NCBI GenBank assembly: GCA_013153955.1
Contig: JAADDM010000293.1
Location: 1-8,653, forward strand
From: Gammaproteobacteria bacterium
Lineage (GTDB): Bacteria > Pseudomonadota > Gammaproteobacteria > Thiomicrospirales > Thiomicrospiraceae
Length of the DNA stretch: 8,653 bases
Reading direction: 5' to 3'
Shown piece after piece: positions 1 through 6,498 of this stretch. Under the pieces are notes generated by a model, which was not told the DNA's origin, did no database searches, and saw only the letters and a list, made by a program, of their open reading frames with translations. A program made the translations under genes and the position numbers. How positions within the stretch are numbered: position 1 is the first letter of the stretch; each line of letters opens with the position of its first letter.

Positions 1-1049
1 AATCTGCCAAAACCGTTTGTAGTATCTCAGCTCATTTCACCATCCTCGCCACGGGGGGAGCAAGCAAAGCTTACCTTTACACCAGTAACCCCGACACCTC
101 CACAGGGGATGGCATCGCCATGGCTTGGAGAGCTGGCTGTGAGGTGGGCAATATGGAATTCAACCAGTTCCACCCTACCTGCCTCTATCACCCTAAAGAC
201 CGCTCTTTTTTAATCAGTGAAGCGATGCGTGGTGAAGGCGCTATTTTAAAACGCCCTGATGGGGTTGCCTTTATGAAACAGTATGATCCGCGTGCAGAGC
301 TTGCCCCTAGAGATATTGTTGCCCGCGCGATTGACCAAGAGATGAAAAAACATGGCATTGATTCTGTCTACTTAGACATCAGCCATAAACCCGTCGATTT
401 TATTAAAAAGCATTTTCCAACGATTTATGAACGCTGCTTAAAAGTGGGGATTGATATTACCAAAGAACCCATTCCGGTCGTCCCTGCCGCTCACTATACC
501 TGTGGTGGGGTCGTTACAAATCTGGAAGGTCAAACCACCTTAAACGGTCTCTACGCGATCGGAGAAGTCGCCTATACCGGCTTGCACGGTGCAAACCGCT
601 TAGCAAGCAACTCATTAGCAGAAGGCTTAGTCTTTGCCAAAATGGCACACCAAAGCATCGAAAAGGCTTTTGCAAAAGAGGCTTTTACCCATCCTTCAAT
701 CATTGACTGGGACTGCACCGGCGTAACAGAACCTAGAGAGAAGGTTCTCATTAGTCATGATTGGGACGAAGTCCGTCGTGTCATGTGGGATTATGTTGGG
801 ATTGTCCGAACAAACAATCGACTGAAGCGAGCGCGCCACCGCCTCAAAAATCTACATAAAGAAATTGACGAATACTATCACGAACATATTCTAACCAGCG
901 ATTTACTAGAACTTAGAAACCTAGTGATGGTTTCAGAGCTGATGGTCATGAGTGCCCAACGCCGAAAAGAGAGCCGTGGGCTACACTTCAACTTAGACTA
1001 CCCACATATTCATAAGCGGGCCAAACCCACCATTCTAAAACCTAAATAG
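1..1049 (+). CDS. nadB: L-aspartate oxidase, C-terminal part (5' end outside window)
   Basis: FAD-dependent L-aspartate oxidase oxidises L-aspartate to iminoaspartate, the first step of de novo NAD biosynthesis, handing the product to quinolinate synthase NadA in the cytosol. The reading frame is open from base 3, and 348 residues are visible of about 535-540 usual for the family, so the N-terminal dinucleotide-binding part lies to the left. Visible hallmarks are ATGGASKAY near the fragment start, FNQFHPT, RGEGA, LAPRDIVARAI, PAAHYTCGGV and GANRLASNS. These hold the His/Arg residues known as catalytic or substrate-binding in E. coli NadB. The C-terminal helical region (MWDYVGIVRT, EIDEYY, RKESRGLHF) is also present. 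Succinate dehydrogenase/fumarate reductase flavoproteins are the nearest alternative, but the HYTCGG and C-terminal motifs fit NadB. The ATG at 120 is internal, not a start. The gene ends at TAG, just before a bidirectional terminator shared with convergent cheW. Confidence 0.96.
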   Translation, partial: SAKTVCSISAHFTILATGGASKAYLYTSNPDTSTGDGIAMAWRAGCEVGNMEFNQFHPTCLYHPKDRSFLISEAMRGEGAILKRPDGVAFMKQYDPRAELAPRDIVARAIDQEMKKHGIDSVYLDISHKPVDFIKKHFPTIYERCLKVGIDITKEPIPVVPAAHYTCGGVVTNLEGQTTLNGLYAIGEVAYTGLHGANRLASNSLAEGLVFAKMAHQSIEKAFAKEAFTHPSIIDWDCTGVTEPREKVLISHDWDEVRRVMWDYVGIVRTNNRLKRARHRLKNLHKEIDEYYHEHILTSDLLELRNLVMVSELMVMSAQRRKESRGLHFNLDYPHIHKRAKPTILKPK

Positions 1050-1085
1050 CCTATTTAAGCTGCTTTATGGCACGTTCTAAAACCC

Positions 1086-1113
1086 AAATAAACCGCCATT
1101 AAGCGGTTTATTT
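1086..1113. terminator. bidirectional hairpin terminator between nadB and cheW
   Basis: Perfect inverted repeat with arms AAATAAACCGC (1086-1096) and GCGGTTTATTT (1103-1113) around a 6-nt loop. The A/T flanks give a short U-rich tail on either strand. It lies between two convergent genes, 36 bp past the nadB stop and 28 bp past the cheW stop, so it probably serves both. Confidence 0.75.
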
Positions 1114-1141
1114 ACACTTGATAGAATATGTTTAAAACCGA

Positions 1142-1699
1142 CTAGCCATTACCTGTCGGCATCGAATCATCATTACCGACAATGGATTCAACCAAGCCTT
1201 CAGCTGCCAACTTATCAATATCAATAATAATCACCATTCTGCTTTTTGCCTTACGCCCTTCTGATATTTCTACCCCGGGGTTATTCGCATTTTTTAAGCC
1301 ATCATCCTCACTGATACTGGTCAAACCTAGCACAAACTGATCTTTTAACGAAGTGGATATATCAGGCGGCGCCTGTAGGTTATTCATATCAAACACATGT
1401 ACATCCGATACAGCATCGACCACCAACCCGACAACTTTTTCACCGCGCTCGGTCAAAACATGCACCACAATAACAACCGTTGTTCCATCATAGCTTGTTG
1501 GCAGGTTAAATTTTTGGCGCAAGTCAATAATGGGAACAACCGTGCCTCTTAGGTTAACCACCCCTTTTACAAAATCAGGTACATTCGGCAGAGGGTTTGG
1601 TACTTGCCACCCTCTAATTTCTTGAACACGCAAAATTTCTACTGCATATTCTTCTGTACCAATAATAAAGGTCAAAAACTCTTGTTTAGACTCAGACAC
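1142..1699 (-). CDS. cheW: CheW-type chemotaxis scaffold protein
   Basis: CheW couples the histidine kinase CheA to methyl-accepting chemoreceptors in polar signalling arrays. The 185-residue product is a single CheW (SH3-like) domain: QEFLTFIIGTEEYAV at residues 6-20, the family signature NLRGTVVPIIDLR at 49-61, then GLVVDAVSDV and a C-terminal strand RMVIIIDIDKL. There is no kinase or receiver domain, so it is CheW rather than CheA or CheV. The start is GTG at 1697-1699, preceded by a GGAG Shine-Dalgarno at 7-nt spacing; the nearby upstream ATG is out of frame. At 185 residues it is longer than E. coli CheW (167). The excess is mainly a polar segment of about 20 residues (GLKNANNPGVEISEGRKAKS) before the last strand, plus a short tail. 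It stands alone here, with no che or fla neighbour, and diverges from ygfZ. No sigma-28 motif was found upstream. Confidence 0.93.
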   Translation of the reverse strand: MSESKQEFLTFIIGTEEYAVEILRVQEIRGWQVPNPLPNVPDFVKGVVNLRGTVVPIIDLRQKFNLPTSYDGTTVVIVVHVLTERGEKVVGLVVDAVSDVHVFDMNNLQAPPDISTSLKDQFVLGLTSISEDDGLKNANNPGVEISEGRKAKSRMVIIIDIDKLAAEGLVESIVGNDDSMPTGNG

Positions 1700-1913
1700 G
1701 CTCTGTCTCCATTGAACGATTCAGGTAAAAGGCCACCAAAAAAACATCTATCTTCTGATTTAAAGCCATCCATTCCATACTACTATAATAACGCTAAAAT
1801 TCAAAAGGAATTTAAGCCCAATCCCTTTTTTAACACGCAAGAACTAAGCCAATCCATCATTTAATAGCGAGATAAACACAAGGAAGCTTTTTCAGAATAA
1901 ATGATGAGATATT

Positions 1914-1941
1914 TTGTGATTTTAAAAGCGTGCTGTATCAT
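1914..1941 (+). promoter_or_regulatory. possible sigma-70 promoter for ygfZ
   Basis: TTGTGA (1914-1919) and TATCAT (1936-1941) are separated by 16 bp. They match the -35 and -10 consensus at 4/6 and 5/6 positions. A start of transcription near 1948 would give a leader of roughly 27 nt to the ATG at 1975. The call rests on sequence match only; the region is AT-rich, so chance matches are possible. Confidence 0.35.
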
Positions 1942-1974
1942 CAGCATCAACTGAAAATATTCATGGAGCATGCA

Positions 1975-3060
1975 ATGACACACCCTGCCAATTTAGACCC
2001 ACAATGGTTAGAGTTTTTAACCTCTCAAAATGTTCAATTTGATGACACGGGTAAAATTCGCTCATTTGGGCAAGCAGAGCTAGAACGCTTTTTAATTAAA
2101 AATGGCCCCGTATTAACTAGCCTGACACATCAAGCCCTGATTAAAGTTACAGGTGGTGAAGCGGAATCTTTTCTACAAGGTCAATTAACAACCGATATTA
2201 AAGAGGTCAGCGACAGCCAAGCACAGCTTTCTGGTTACTGCGACCCACAAGGGCAAGTTTTGGCACTTTTCTTAGTGTTCAAATATCAGGGAGATCTCTA
2301 CCTAAACTTTGATGGTGCTTTAAAAGAGGCGATGGTTAAACGACTACAGATGTTTATCATGCGTGCAGATGTGCAGCTAACAGATGTATCAGATAGCCTT
2401 ATCCAAGTTGGGTTTGGCGGTGACTTTGGGGATCTCGATATTCAGCGCCGTCTCAGTACCAAAGTAAAGTCAGTTTATGAAACGGGCTATATTGATATTG
2501 AAGGTATGCGTGATGTGTGCGTAATCAAAGTACCAGGCCCTTACCACCGTTACGCCCTATTTGGCCCTGCGGATCAGATGCTGGAAGCGTGGAAAGACTT
2601 ACGAGCCAATGCTGACTTAACCAACTCTTATGACTGGCGCTTACTCAACATTGCTGCAGGTATTCCTGAGGTAAATCAAGCAACGACTGCGCAATTCATT
2701 GCTCAGTTTTTAAACCTGGATAAGCTAGATGCCATCAACTTTAAAAAAGGCTGCTTCCCGGGTCAGGAAATTATTGCGCGAGTCCACTATCGCGGCAAGG
2801 TCACTAAACGCATGTTCCGTATTCGTTTTGAAAGCACTGAAACCTTCCATGCTGGCGAAGCGCTTATATTAAAAGACAGCAATGATAAGAACCATAAATT
2901 AACCGTTATCAGCGCTAATCCAGACATCTATAACGGTACACTCTGCCTAGCCGTTGGCACGTTAAAGTCATTGGAAGCCGTTGAAGGTGACTTAATGACC
3001 GAAGCAGGTCATACTGCGGTCATTGAACCCCTGCCTTACTCAGTCACAGATGAGGACTAA
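1975..3060 (+). CDS. ygfZ: YgfZ/GcvT-like folate-binding protein
   Basis: YgfZ is a cytosolic tetrahydrofolate-binding protein related to the glycine-cleavage T protein. It supports Fe-S enzymes such as the tRNA methylthiotransferase MiaB. The diagnostic motif KGCFPGQE lies at residues 258-265 with the conserved Cys at 260, followed by IIARVHYRGKVTKR. Nearer the N-terminus, GGEAESFLQGQLTTDI is the typical folate-fold start. I place the start at ATG 1975, giving 361 residues, because GGAG at 1965-1968 sits 6 nt upstream. The frame is open back to a GTG at 1930, and another ATG lies at 1963, but neither is as well placed. The protein is somewhat longer than E. coli YgfZ (about 326). It is transcribed alone, divergent from cheW, and ends before a strong terminator. 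Being YgfZ rather than GcvT is supported by the KGCFPGQE motif and the absence of partner gcv genes. Confidence 0.92.
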   Translation: MTHPANLDPQWLEFLTSQNVQFDDTGKIRSFGQAELERFLIKNGPVLTSLTHQALIKVTGGEAESFLQGQLTTDIKEVSDSQAQLSGYCDPQGQVLALFLVFKYQGDLYLNFDGALKEAMVKRLQMFIMRADVQLTDVSDSLIQVGFGGDFGDLDIQRRLSTKVKSVYETGYIDIEGMRDVCVIKVPGPYHRYALFGPADQMLEAWKDLRANADLTNSYDWRLLNIAAGIPEVNQATTAQFIAQFLNLDKLDAINFKKGCFPGQEIIARVHYRGKVTKRMFRIRFESTETFHAGEALILKDSNDKNHKLTVISANPDIYNGTLCLAVGTLKSLEAVEGDLMTEAGHTAVIEPLPYSVTDED

Positions 3061-3134
3061 TCAAGATTGGCTTAAACTCTAATTTACGCCTCCTTTAAAG
3101 CCTCTTTAAACGATTTAAACAGGCCTTAAACTAG

Positions 3135-3179
3135 AAAGCCCCGAAAATAACCAGCTCTGGTTGTTTCGGGGCTTTTTTA
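3135..3179 (+). terminator. strong intrinsic terminator after ygfZ
   Basis: A 12-bp stem (AAAGCCCCGAAA with TTTCGGGGCTTT) is extended by an inner AACCA/TGGTT stem after a small internal bulge, then followed by a T run. It lies about 75 bp past the ygfZ stop. The inner AACCAG...CTGGTTGTTT sequence resembles the palindrome found between prfB and lysS. Confidence 0.88.
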
Positions 3180-3355
3180 TTTCAAGAATAAAGCCTCTCT
3201 AACATCAATTCATTTACATCAAAGCGTTCTGTTTATTAAGGTCTTTGCACGAGTAAGGCATGAGGTAATTTAAATTAATCGCTGAGATAATACGGACAAA
3301 AACTCGATATAACACTCAATAGAGTACTCAATAGAGTACTCAAGTAACATGCACA
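3180..3355. other. gene-free intergenic stretch between ygfZ and lysS terminators
   Basis: This stretch lies between two converging transcription units, each closed by its own terminator. I see no open frame with a ribosome binding site, no tRNA-like cloverleaf and no convincing promoter. The only structure is a short 12-bp tandem repeat near its right end. Confidence 0.6.
3314..3343. repeat. 12-bp tandem repeat, 2.5 copies
   Basis: ACTCAATAGAGT occurs at 3314-3325 and 3326-3337, followed by a half copy ACTCAA at 3338-3343. Each unit has 4-bp inverted ends (ACTC/GAGT), so unit junctions form the palindrome GAGTACTC. It lies in the non-coding stretch just before the lysS terminator. No function is evident; it could be replication slippage. 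Confidence 0.8.
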
Positions 3356-3378
3356 AAAAACCCCGTAAAAACGGGGTT
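3354..3378 (-). terminator. intrinsic terminator for lysS
   Basis: On the minus strand, an 8-bp stem AACCCCGT/ACGGGGTT with a 4-nt T loop is followed by a run of T (A run at 3354-3360 on +). It lies about 80 nt past the lysS stop and points the same way as lysS and prfB. Confidence 0.88.
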
Positions 3379-3460
3379 AATTGAGCCATATTTTAAAGCT
3401 GAACATTGAAGCGATGCATCAAAGCCATAAACTCAAAACAAGGTATTTCGTTTGCTGCGG

Positions 3461-4972
3461 CTATGATTGACGCATGTGTGGAAACAGTAACACATCACGG
3501 ATAGAGGCTGAATCAGTAAACAGCATCACTAAACGGTCAATTCCGATTCCCTCACCTGCGGTAGGCGGCATACCATGCTCAAGTGCCGTGATGTAATCTT
3601 CATCATAGTGCATCGCTTCATCATCACCGGCATCTTTCGCTGCCACTTGTGATTTAAAGCGTTCCGCTTGATCTTCTGCATCATTTAACTCGTTGAAGCC
3701 GTTAGCAAGCTCTCGCCCACCAATGAATAGCTCAAAACGATCGGTGATAAATGCATCTTGATCGTTGCGACGTGCCAGTGGAGACACCTCAGCAGGATAT
3801 TCTGTAATGAACGTTGGATCCATTAGCTTCTCTTCAACGGTCTCTTCAAAAATTTCGGTAATAATTTTACCTAAACCATAGCTCTCTTCGACATGAATAT
3901 CTAAACTACCTGCAAGTGCACGGGCAGATTCAAGCGTCTCCATCTGAGAAAGTTCAATGCCTTCGTTATACTGAATAATCGAATCTTTCATGCTTAGACG
4001 GGCGAATGGCTTGCCAAAATCAAACTCCATGCCTTGATACGGTACTTTTGTTGAACCAACCGCTAACTCAGCCAACTCTTTTAGAAGTTCTTCAGTGTAG
4101 TCCATCAACTGATGATAATCGGTATAAGACGCGTAGAACTCAACCATGGTAAATTCTGGGTTATGACGGGTTGAAAGCCCTTCATTACGGAAGCTACGGT
4201 TAATTTCAAAAACACGTTCAAACCCCCCCACCACCAAACGCTTTAGGTAAAGCTCGGGGGCTATACGCAGGTAAAGCGGCATATCCAAAGCATTATGGTG
4301 TGTATTGAACGGCTTAGCCGTTGCCCCACCAGGAATGACGTGCATCATCGGGGTTTCTACTTCCATAAAATCATGACGAATTAAGAAATTACGCACGTGC
4401 TGAACAATTTTTGAACGCAACATAAAGGTTTCGCGCGATGCTTCATTCACGATTAAATCAACATAACGCTGACGGTAACGCGCTTCCTGATCTTTTAGGC
4501 CGTGAAACTTATCTGGTAGAGGACGAATTGACTTGGTAATCAGCTCAATATGCTCAACATGAATAGACAACTCACCCGTGTTGGTTTTAAACAGATAGCC
4601 TTCTGCCCCAACAATATCGCCTAAATCCCACTTTTTAAACTGTGTGTTATAGAATCCCTCTGGCAACTCATCACGCGTTACGTAAACCTGAATGCGTCCT
4701 GTCGGATCTTGTAATGTGGCAAAACTGGCCTTACCCATGATACGACGTAACATCATTCGACCTGCGACTTTAACGCGAACTGGCTCCGCCTCCGCTAAAC
4801 CTTCCTTCGTTTTCTCATCGTGTGCAAGGTGTAAGTCAGCGGCATTATCTGCACGTCGGAATGTATTTGGGTACGAATGCCCCTCCTCTCTTAACGCGTG
4901 TAATTTTGCACGACGCTCTGCAATGATTTTATTTTCATCAACTTCAGGCACGTTATTTTGGGATTCTGACAT
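3461..4972 (-). CDS. lysS: lysyl-tRNA synthetase, class II
   Basis: Charges tRNA-Lys with lysine, using ATP, in the cytosol. The 503-residue length matches bacterial class II LysRS (E. coli 505). An N-terminal OB-fold anticodon-binding domain spans about residues 66-146 (VKVAGRMMLRRIMGKASFA). The class II catalytic core follows: motif 1 around FMEVETPMM (202-210), motif 2 at 251-280 (FERVFEINRSFRNEG, then RHNPEFTMVEFY), and motif 3 within 473-496 (GEGIGIDRLVML). The start is ATG at 4970-4972 with a GAGAG-like Shine-Dalgarno about 7 nt upstream. It follows prfB in the same direction, as in E. coli, but across a 150-bp gap rather than a tight junction. That gap contains a duplicated palindrome that could attenuate read-through. 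No convincing sigma-70 promoter for lysS alone was seen in the gap. It is closed by its own terminator downstream. Confidence 0.98.
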   Translation of the reverse strand: MSESQNNVPEVDENKIIAERRAKLHALREEGHSYPNTFRRADNAADLHLAHDEKTKEGLAEAEPVRVKVAGRMMLRRIMGKASFATLQDPTGRIQVYVTRDELPEGFYNTQFKKWDLGDIVGAEGYLFKTNTGELSIHVEHIELITKSIRPLPDKFHGLKDQEARYRQRYVDLIVNEASRETFMLRSKIVQHVRNFLIRHDFMEVETPMMHVIPGGATAKPFNTHHNALDMPLYLRIAPELYLKRLVVGGFERVFEINRSFRNEGLSTRHNPEFTMVEFYASYTDYHQLMDYTEELLKELAELAVGSTKVPYQGMEFDFGKPFARLSMKDSIIQYNEGIELSQMETLESARALAGSLDIHVEESYGLGKIITEIFEETVEEKLMDPTFITEYPAEVSPLARRNDQDAFITDRFELFIGGRELANGFNELNDAEDQAERFKSQVAAKDAGDDEAMHYDEDYITALEHGMPPTAGEGIGIDRLVMLFTDSASIRDVLLFPHMRQS

Positions 4973-5000
4973 GGGATAACTCTCTTAAACAGTAGGGGTT

Positions 5001-5042
5001 AAAACAACCAGGCCTGGTTGTTTTGAAACAACCAGGCCTGGT
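5001..5042. repeat. duplicated palindrome between prfB and lysS
   Basis: The sequence from 5001 to 5024 is a perfect 24-bp palindrome centred on CCAGGCCTGG. A second, nearly complete copy follows at 5026-5042, 24 bp out of step (17-bp identical direct repeats at 5002-5018 and 5026-5042). The two copies can also pair as one long hairpin: 5007-5023 is the exact reverse complement of 5026-5042, with 2 nt between them. On the minus strand this hairpin is followed by TGTTTTAA, a short T-rich tail. It may therefore act as a weak terminator or attenuator after prfB. A protein-binding site for a dimer is the other possibility. Confidence 0.85.
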
Positions 5043-5063
5043 AACTTAATAAATATAGAATAT

Positions 5064-5093
5064 AAGGCTATTTTAAGCCTTTAAGCGCTTAAA
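5064..5093. repeat. small inverted repeats downstream of prfB
   Basis: AAGGCT (5064-5069) and AGCCTT (5076-5081) form a 6-bp hairpin. It overlaps the end of a 14-bp palindrome TTTAAGCGCTTAAA at 5080-5093. On the minus strand this is 30-60 nt after the prfB stop and is followed by AT-rich sequence without a clean T run. It may contribute to mRNA 3'-end structure; no specific role can be shown. Confidence 0.4.
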
Positions 5094-5122
5094 TAATAGA
5101 TTTATCTAGCGGGAATCGTACG

Positions 5123-6218
5123 TTAAACACCTGCTTTTAGACTGGCAACAATAAACTGATCTAAATCGCCATCCAAAACACCGCCGGTATTACCCGTTTC
5201 GACATTGGTTCTTAAATCTTTAATGCGTCCAGAATCCAAGACATAAGAGCGAATTTGACTGCCCCAACCAATATCTGATTTTGAATCTTCAAGCTCCTGC
5301 TTTTCAGCATTACGACTCATCATCTCCAACTCATACAATTTGGCTCGCAACTGCTTCATCGCTTCGGCTTTGTTTTGATGCTGAGAGCGTCCATTTTGGC
5401 ACTGAGTAACGGTATTGGTCGGCAGATGGGTGATTCGCACGGCGGACTCTGTTTTGTTAACGTGCTGTCCCCCTGCACCACTGGCGCGATAAACATCAAT
5501 TCTTAAATCCGCTGGGTTAATATCCACCTCAAAAGTATCATCAATTTCAGGCGATACAAAAATAGAGGCAAATGAAGTATGGCGACGATTACTTGAATCA
5601 AATGGCGACTTTCTTACCAAACGGTGCACTCCGGTCTCTGTTCTGGCCCAGCCAAAGGCGTAATCGCCTTTAATATGAACGGTCGCACCCTTAATCCCAG
5701 CCACATCTCCTGGGCTAATTTCAACAATCTCTGCTTTAAAGCCCTTACTGTCCGCCCACCGCAGATACATTCTTAAAATCATATTCGCCCAGTCTTGCGC
5801 CTCTGTGCCACCAGAGCCTGATTGGATCTCTAAATACGCATTGTTAGGATCTAACTCGCCTGAAAACATCCGTTGAAACTCAAGCTTTTCAAGCTTCTCT
5901 CCCAAAGTATCTAGCTCAATAATGACCTCGTCAACCATCTCTTGATCATTGTCCATCTCAGCCATCTCTAGAATCTCTTTGACGGACTCTGTTCCTGATT
6001 CTAATTCATCAATGGTCGAGACAATCAACTCTAACTGGGACTGTTCACGCCCTAGATTTTGAGCCAGCTCAGGGTCATTCCAGACATCAGGTGACTCTAG
6101 CTCTCGCAGTACTTCAACTAAGCGTTCTGCACGAGTATCATAGTCAAAGATACCCCCTAAGCACTTCTGTTCGAGTACGATAATCTTCAATACGTGTATA
6201 AACTAGATTCAGTTCCAT
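5123..6218 (-). CDS. prfB: peptide chain release factor 2, expressed by programmed +1 frameshift
   Basis: RF2 recognises UGA and UAA stop codons and triggers peptide release on the ribosome. Translation starts at ATG 6216-6218 and reads 24 codons ending in TEVLRGYL before an in-frame TGA at 6144-6146. The remaining 340 codons (DYDTRAERL onward) lie in the +1 frame, giving 364 residues against 365 in E. coli. The stop-codon-reading SPF motif is at about residues 204-206 and the catalytic GGQ at 249-251. Residue 245, in RASGAGGQ, is Ala rather than the Thr of E. coli K-12. A naive reading of the long frame would start at TTG 6190 and give a false N-terminus (MKIIVLEQKCLGGIF). The short zero-frame peptide matches RF2 N-termini instead. 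An upstream GGAT is a weak Shine-Dalgarno. Expression is autoregulated through the frameshift site. lysS lies downstream on the same strand. Confidence 0.97.
6143..6158 (-). promoter_or_regulatory. prfB programmed +1 frameshift site
   Basis: On the minus strand the site reads AGGGGG-TAT-CTT-TGA-C. An internal Shine-Dalgarno-like AGGGGG (6153-6158) stands three nucleotides before the slippery CTT (6147-6149), followed by the in-frame stop TGA (6144-6146) with C after it. This arrangement matches the well-studied E. coli prfB signal. When RF2 is scarce the ribosome pauses at UGA, slips from CUU to UUU, and continues at GAC to make full-length RF2. When RF2 is abundant, translation ends at codon 25. 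Confidence 0.97.
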
Positions 6219-6231
6219 TTTAGGCATCCAT

Positions 6232-6272
6232 ATTCAATCAATTCAAGTGAGTTGAATGATACCAGTATTCAA
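6232..6272. repeat. cluster of ATTCAA/TTGAAT motifs upstream of prfB
   Basis: ATTCAA occurs at 6232-6237, 6241-6246 and 6267-6272, and its complement TTGAAT at 6252-6257. The middle pair forms an inverted repeat with 5-bp spacing (6241-6257). The cluster begins 14 bp before the prfB start codon, in its leader or promoter region. It could be an operator, but the 6-mers are AT-rich and may be chance. No convincing prfB promoter was identified. Confidence 0.4.
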
Positions 6273-6323
6273 TAATCACTGCCCATGAAATCCTACTTGT
6301 TACCAAGATAACGACGCGGGCAT

Positions 6324-6350
6324 TAAAGATAACAATCTTGTGGCCGATAC
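6324..6350 (+). promoter_or_regulatory. sigma-28 (FliA) promoter for the DUF5610-like gene
   Basis: TAAA (6324-6327), a 15-bp spacer, then GCCGATAC (6343-6350). The flagellar sigma-28 consensus in gammaproteobacteria is TAAA-N15-GCCGATAA, so only the last base differs and the spacing is exact. Transcription would start about 7-10 bp downstream, giving a leader of roughly 140 nt before the ATG at 6499. It points away from prfB. Confidence 0.8.
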
Positions 6351-6498
6351 AGTCTGTAGAGCACTTATTTATTTAGGATATGGGCGCGTAAGACATACAC
6401 CGGCTAAAGGTGAACTCACAAAGAATATACTCTGCTCCCCTGAAGCGTTAATATAAACGTATAAAATCCTAAAAAACTGACCCGAAAAGGATGACATT
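6351..6498 (+). other. untranslated leader of the DUF5610-like gene
   Basis: This leader of about 140 nt lies between the predicted sigma-28 start site and the ATG. It contains a small hairpin (CACC/GGTG near 6398-6411) and ends with a good Shine-Dalgarno, AAGGA at 6487-6491. I compared it by eye with the GEMM c-di-GMP riboswitch pattern and did not find the conserved core. An AT-rich TATAAA-like segment near 6452-6465 lacks a matching -35 element. Confidence 0.45.

Noticed and set aside
1604..1864. 86-codon open frame on + overlapping the cheW start and upstream region
   Set aside because: Antisense to cheW, low-complexity translation without recognisable domain, and no ribosome binding site supporting it.
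1930..1974. GTG 1930 or ATG 1963 as the ygfZ start
   Set aside because: ATG 1975 has GGAG at ideal spacing. The extra residues are not family-like and the putative promoter -10 overlaps the extension.
4692..4979. 95-codon open frame on + within lysS
   Set aside because: Lies wholly antisense to the lysS N-terminal coding region; the translation resembles no family.
5001..5042. CRISPR-like repeat
   Set aside because: Only two copies directly abutting with no spacers; it is a duplicated palindrome.
5123..6190. RF2 starting at TTG 6190
   Set aside because: The first 15 residues do not resemble RF2, while the other frame upstream encodes a proper RF2 N-terminus joined by the frameshift site.
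6351..6498. c-di-GMP (GEMM) riboswitch in the leader of the DUF5610-like gene
   Set aside because: The conserved core elements were not found by eye; only a small hairpin is present.
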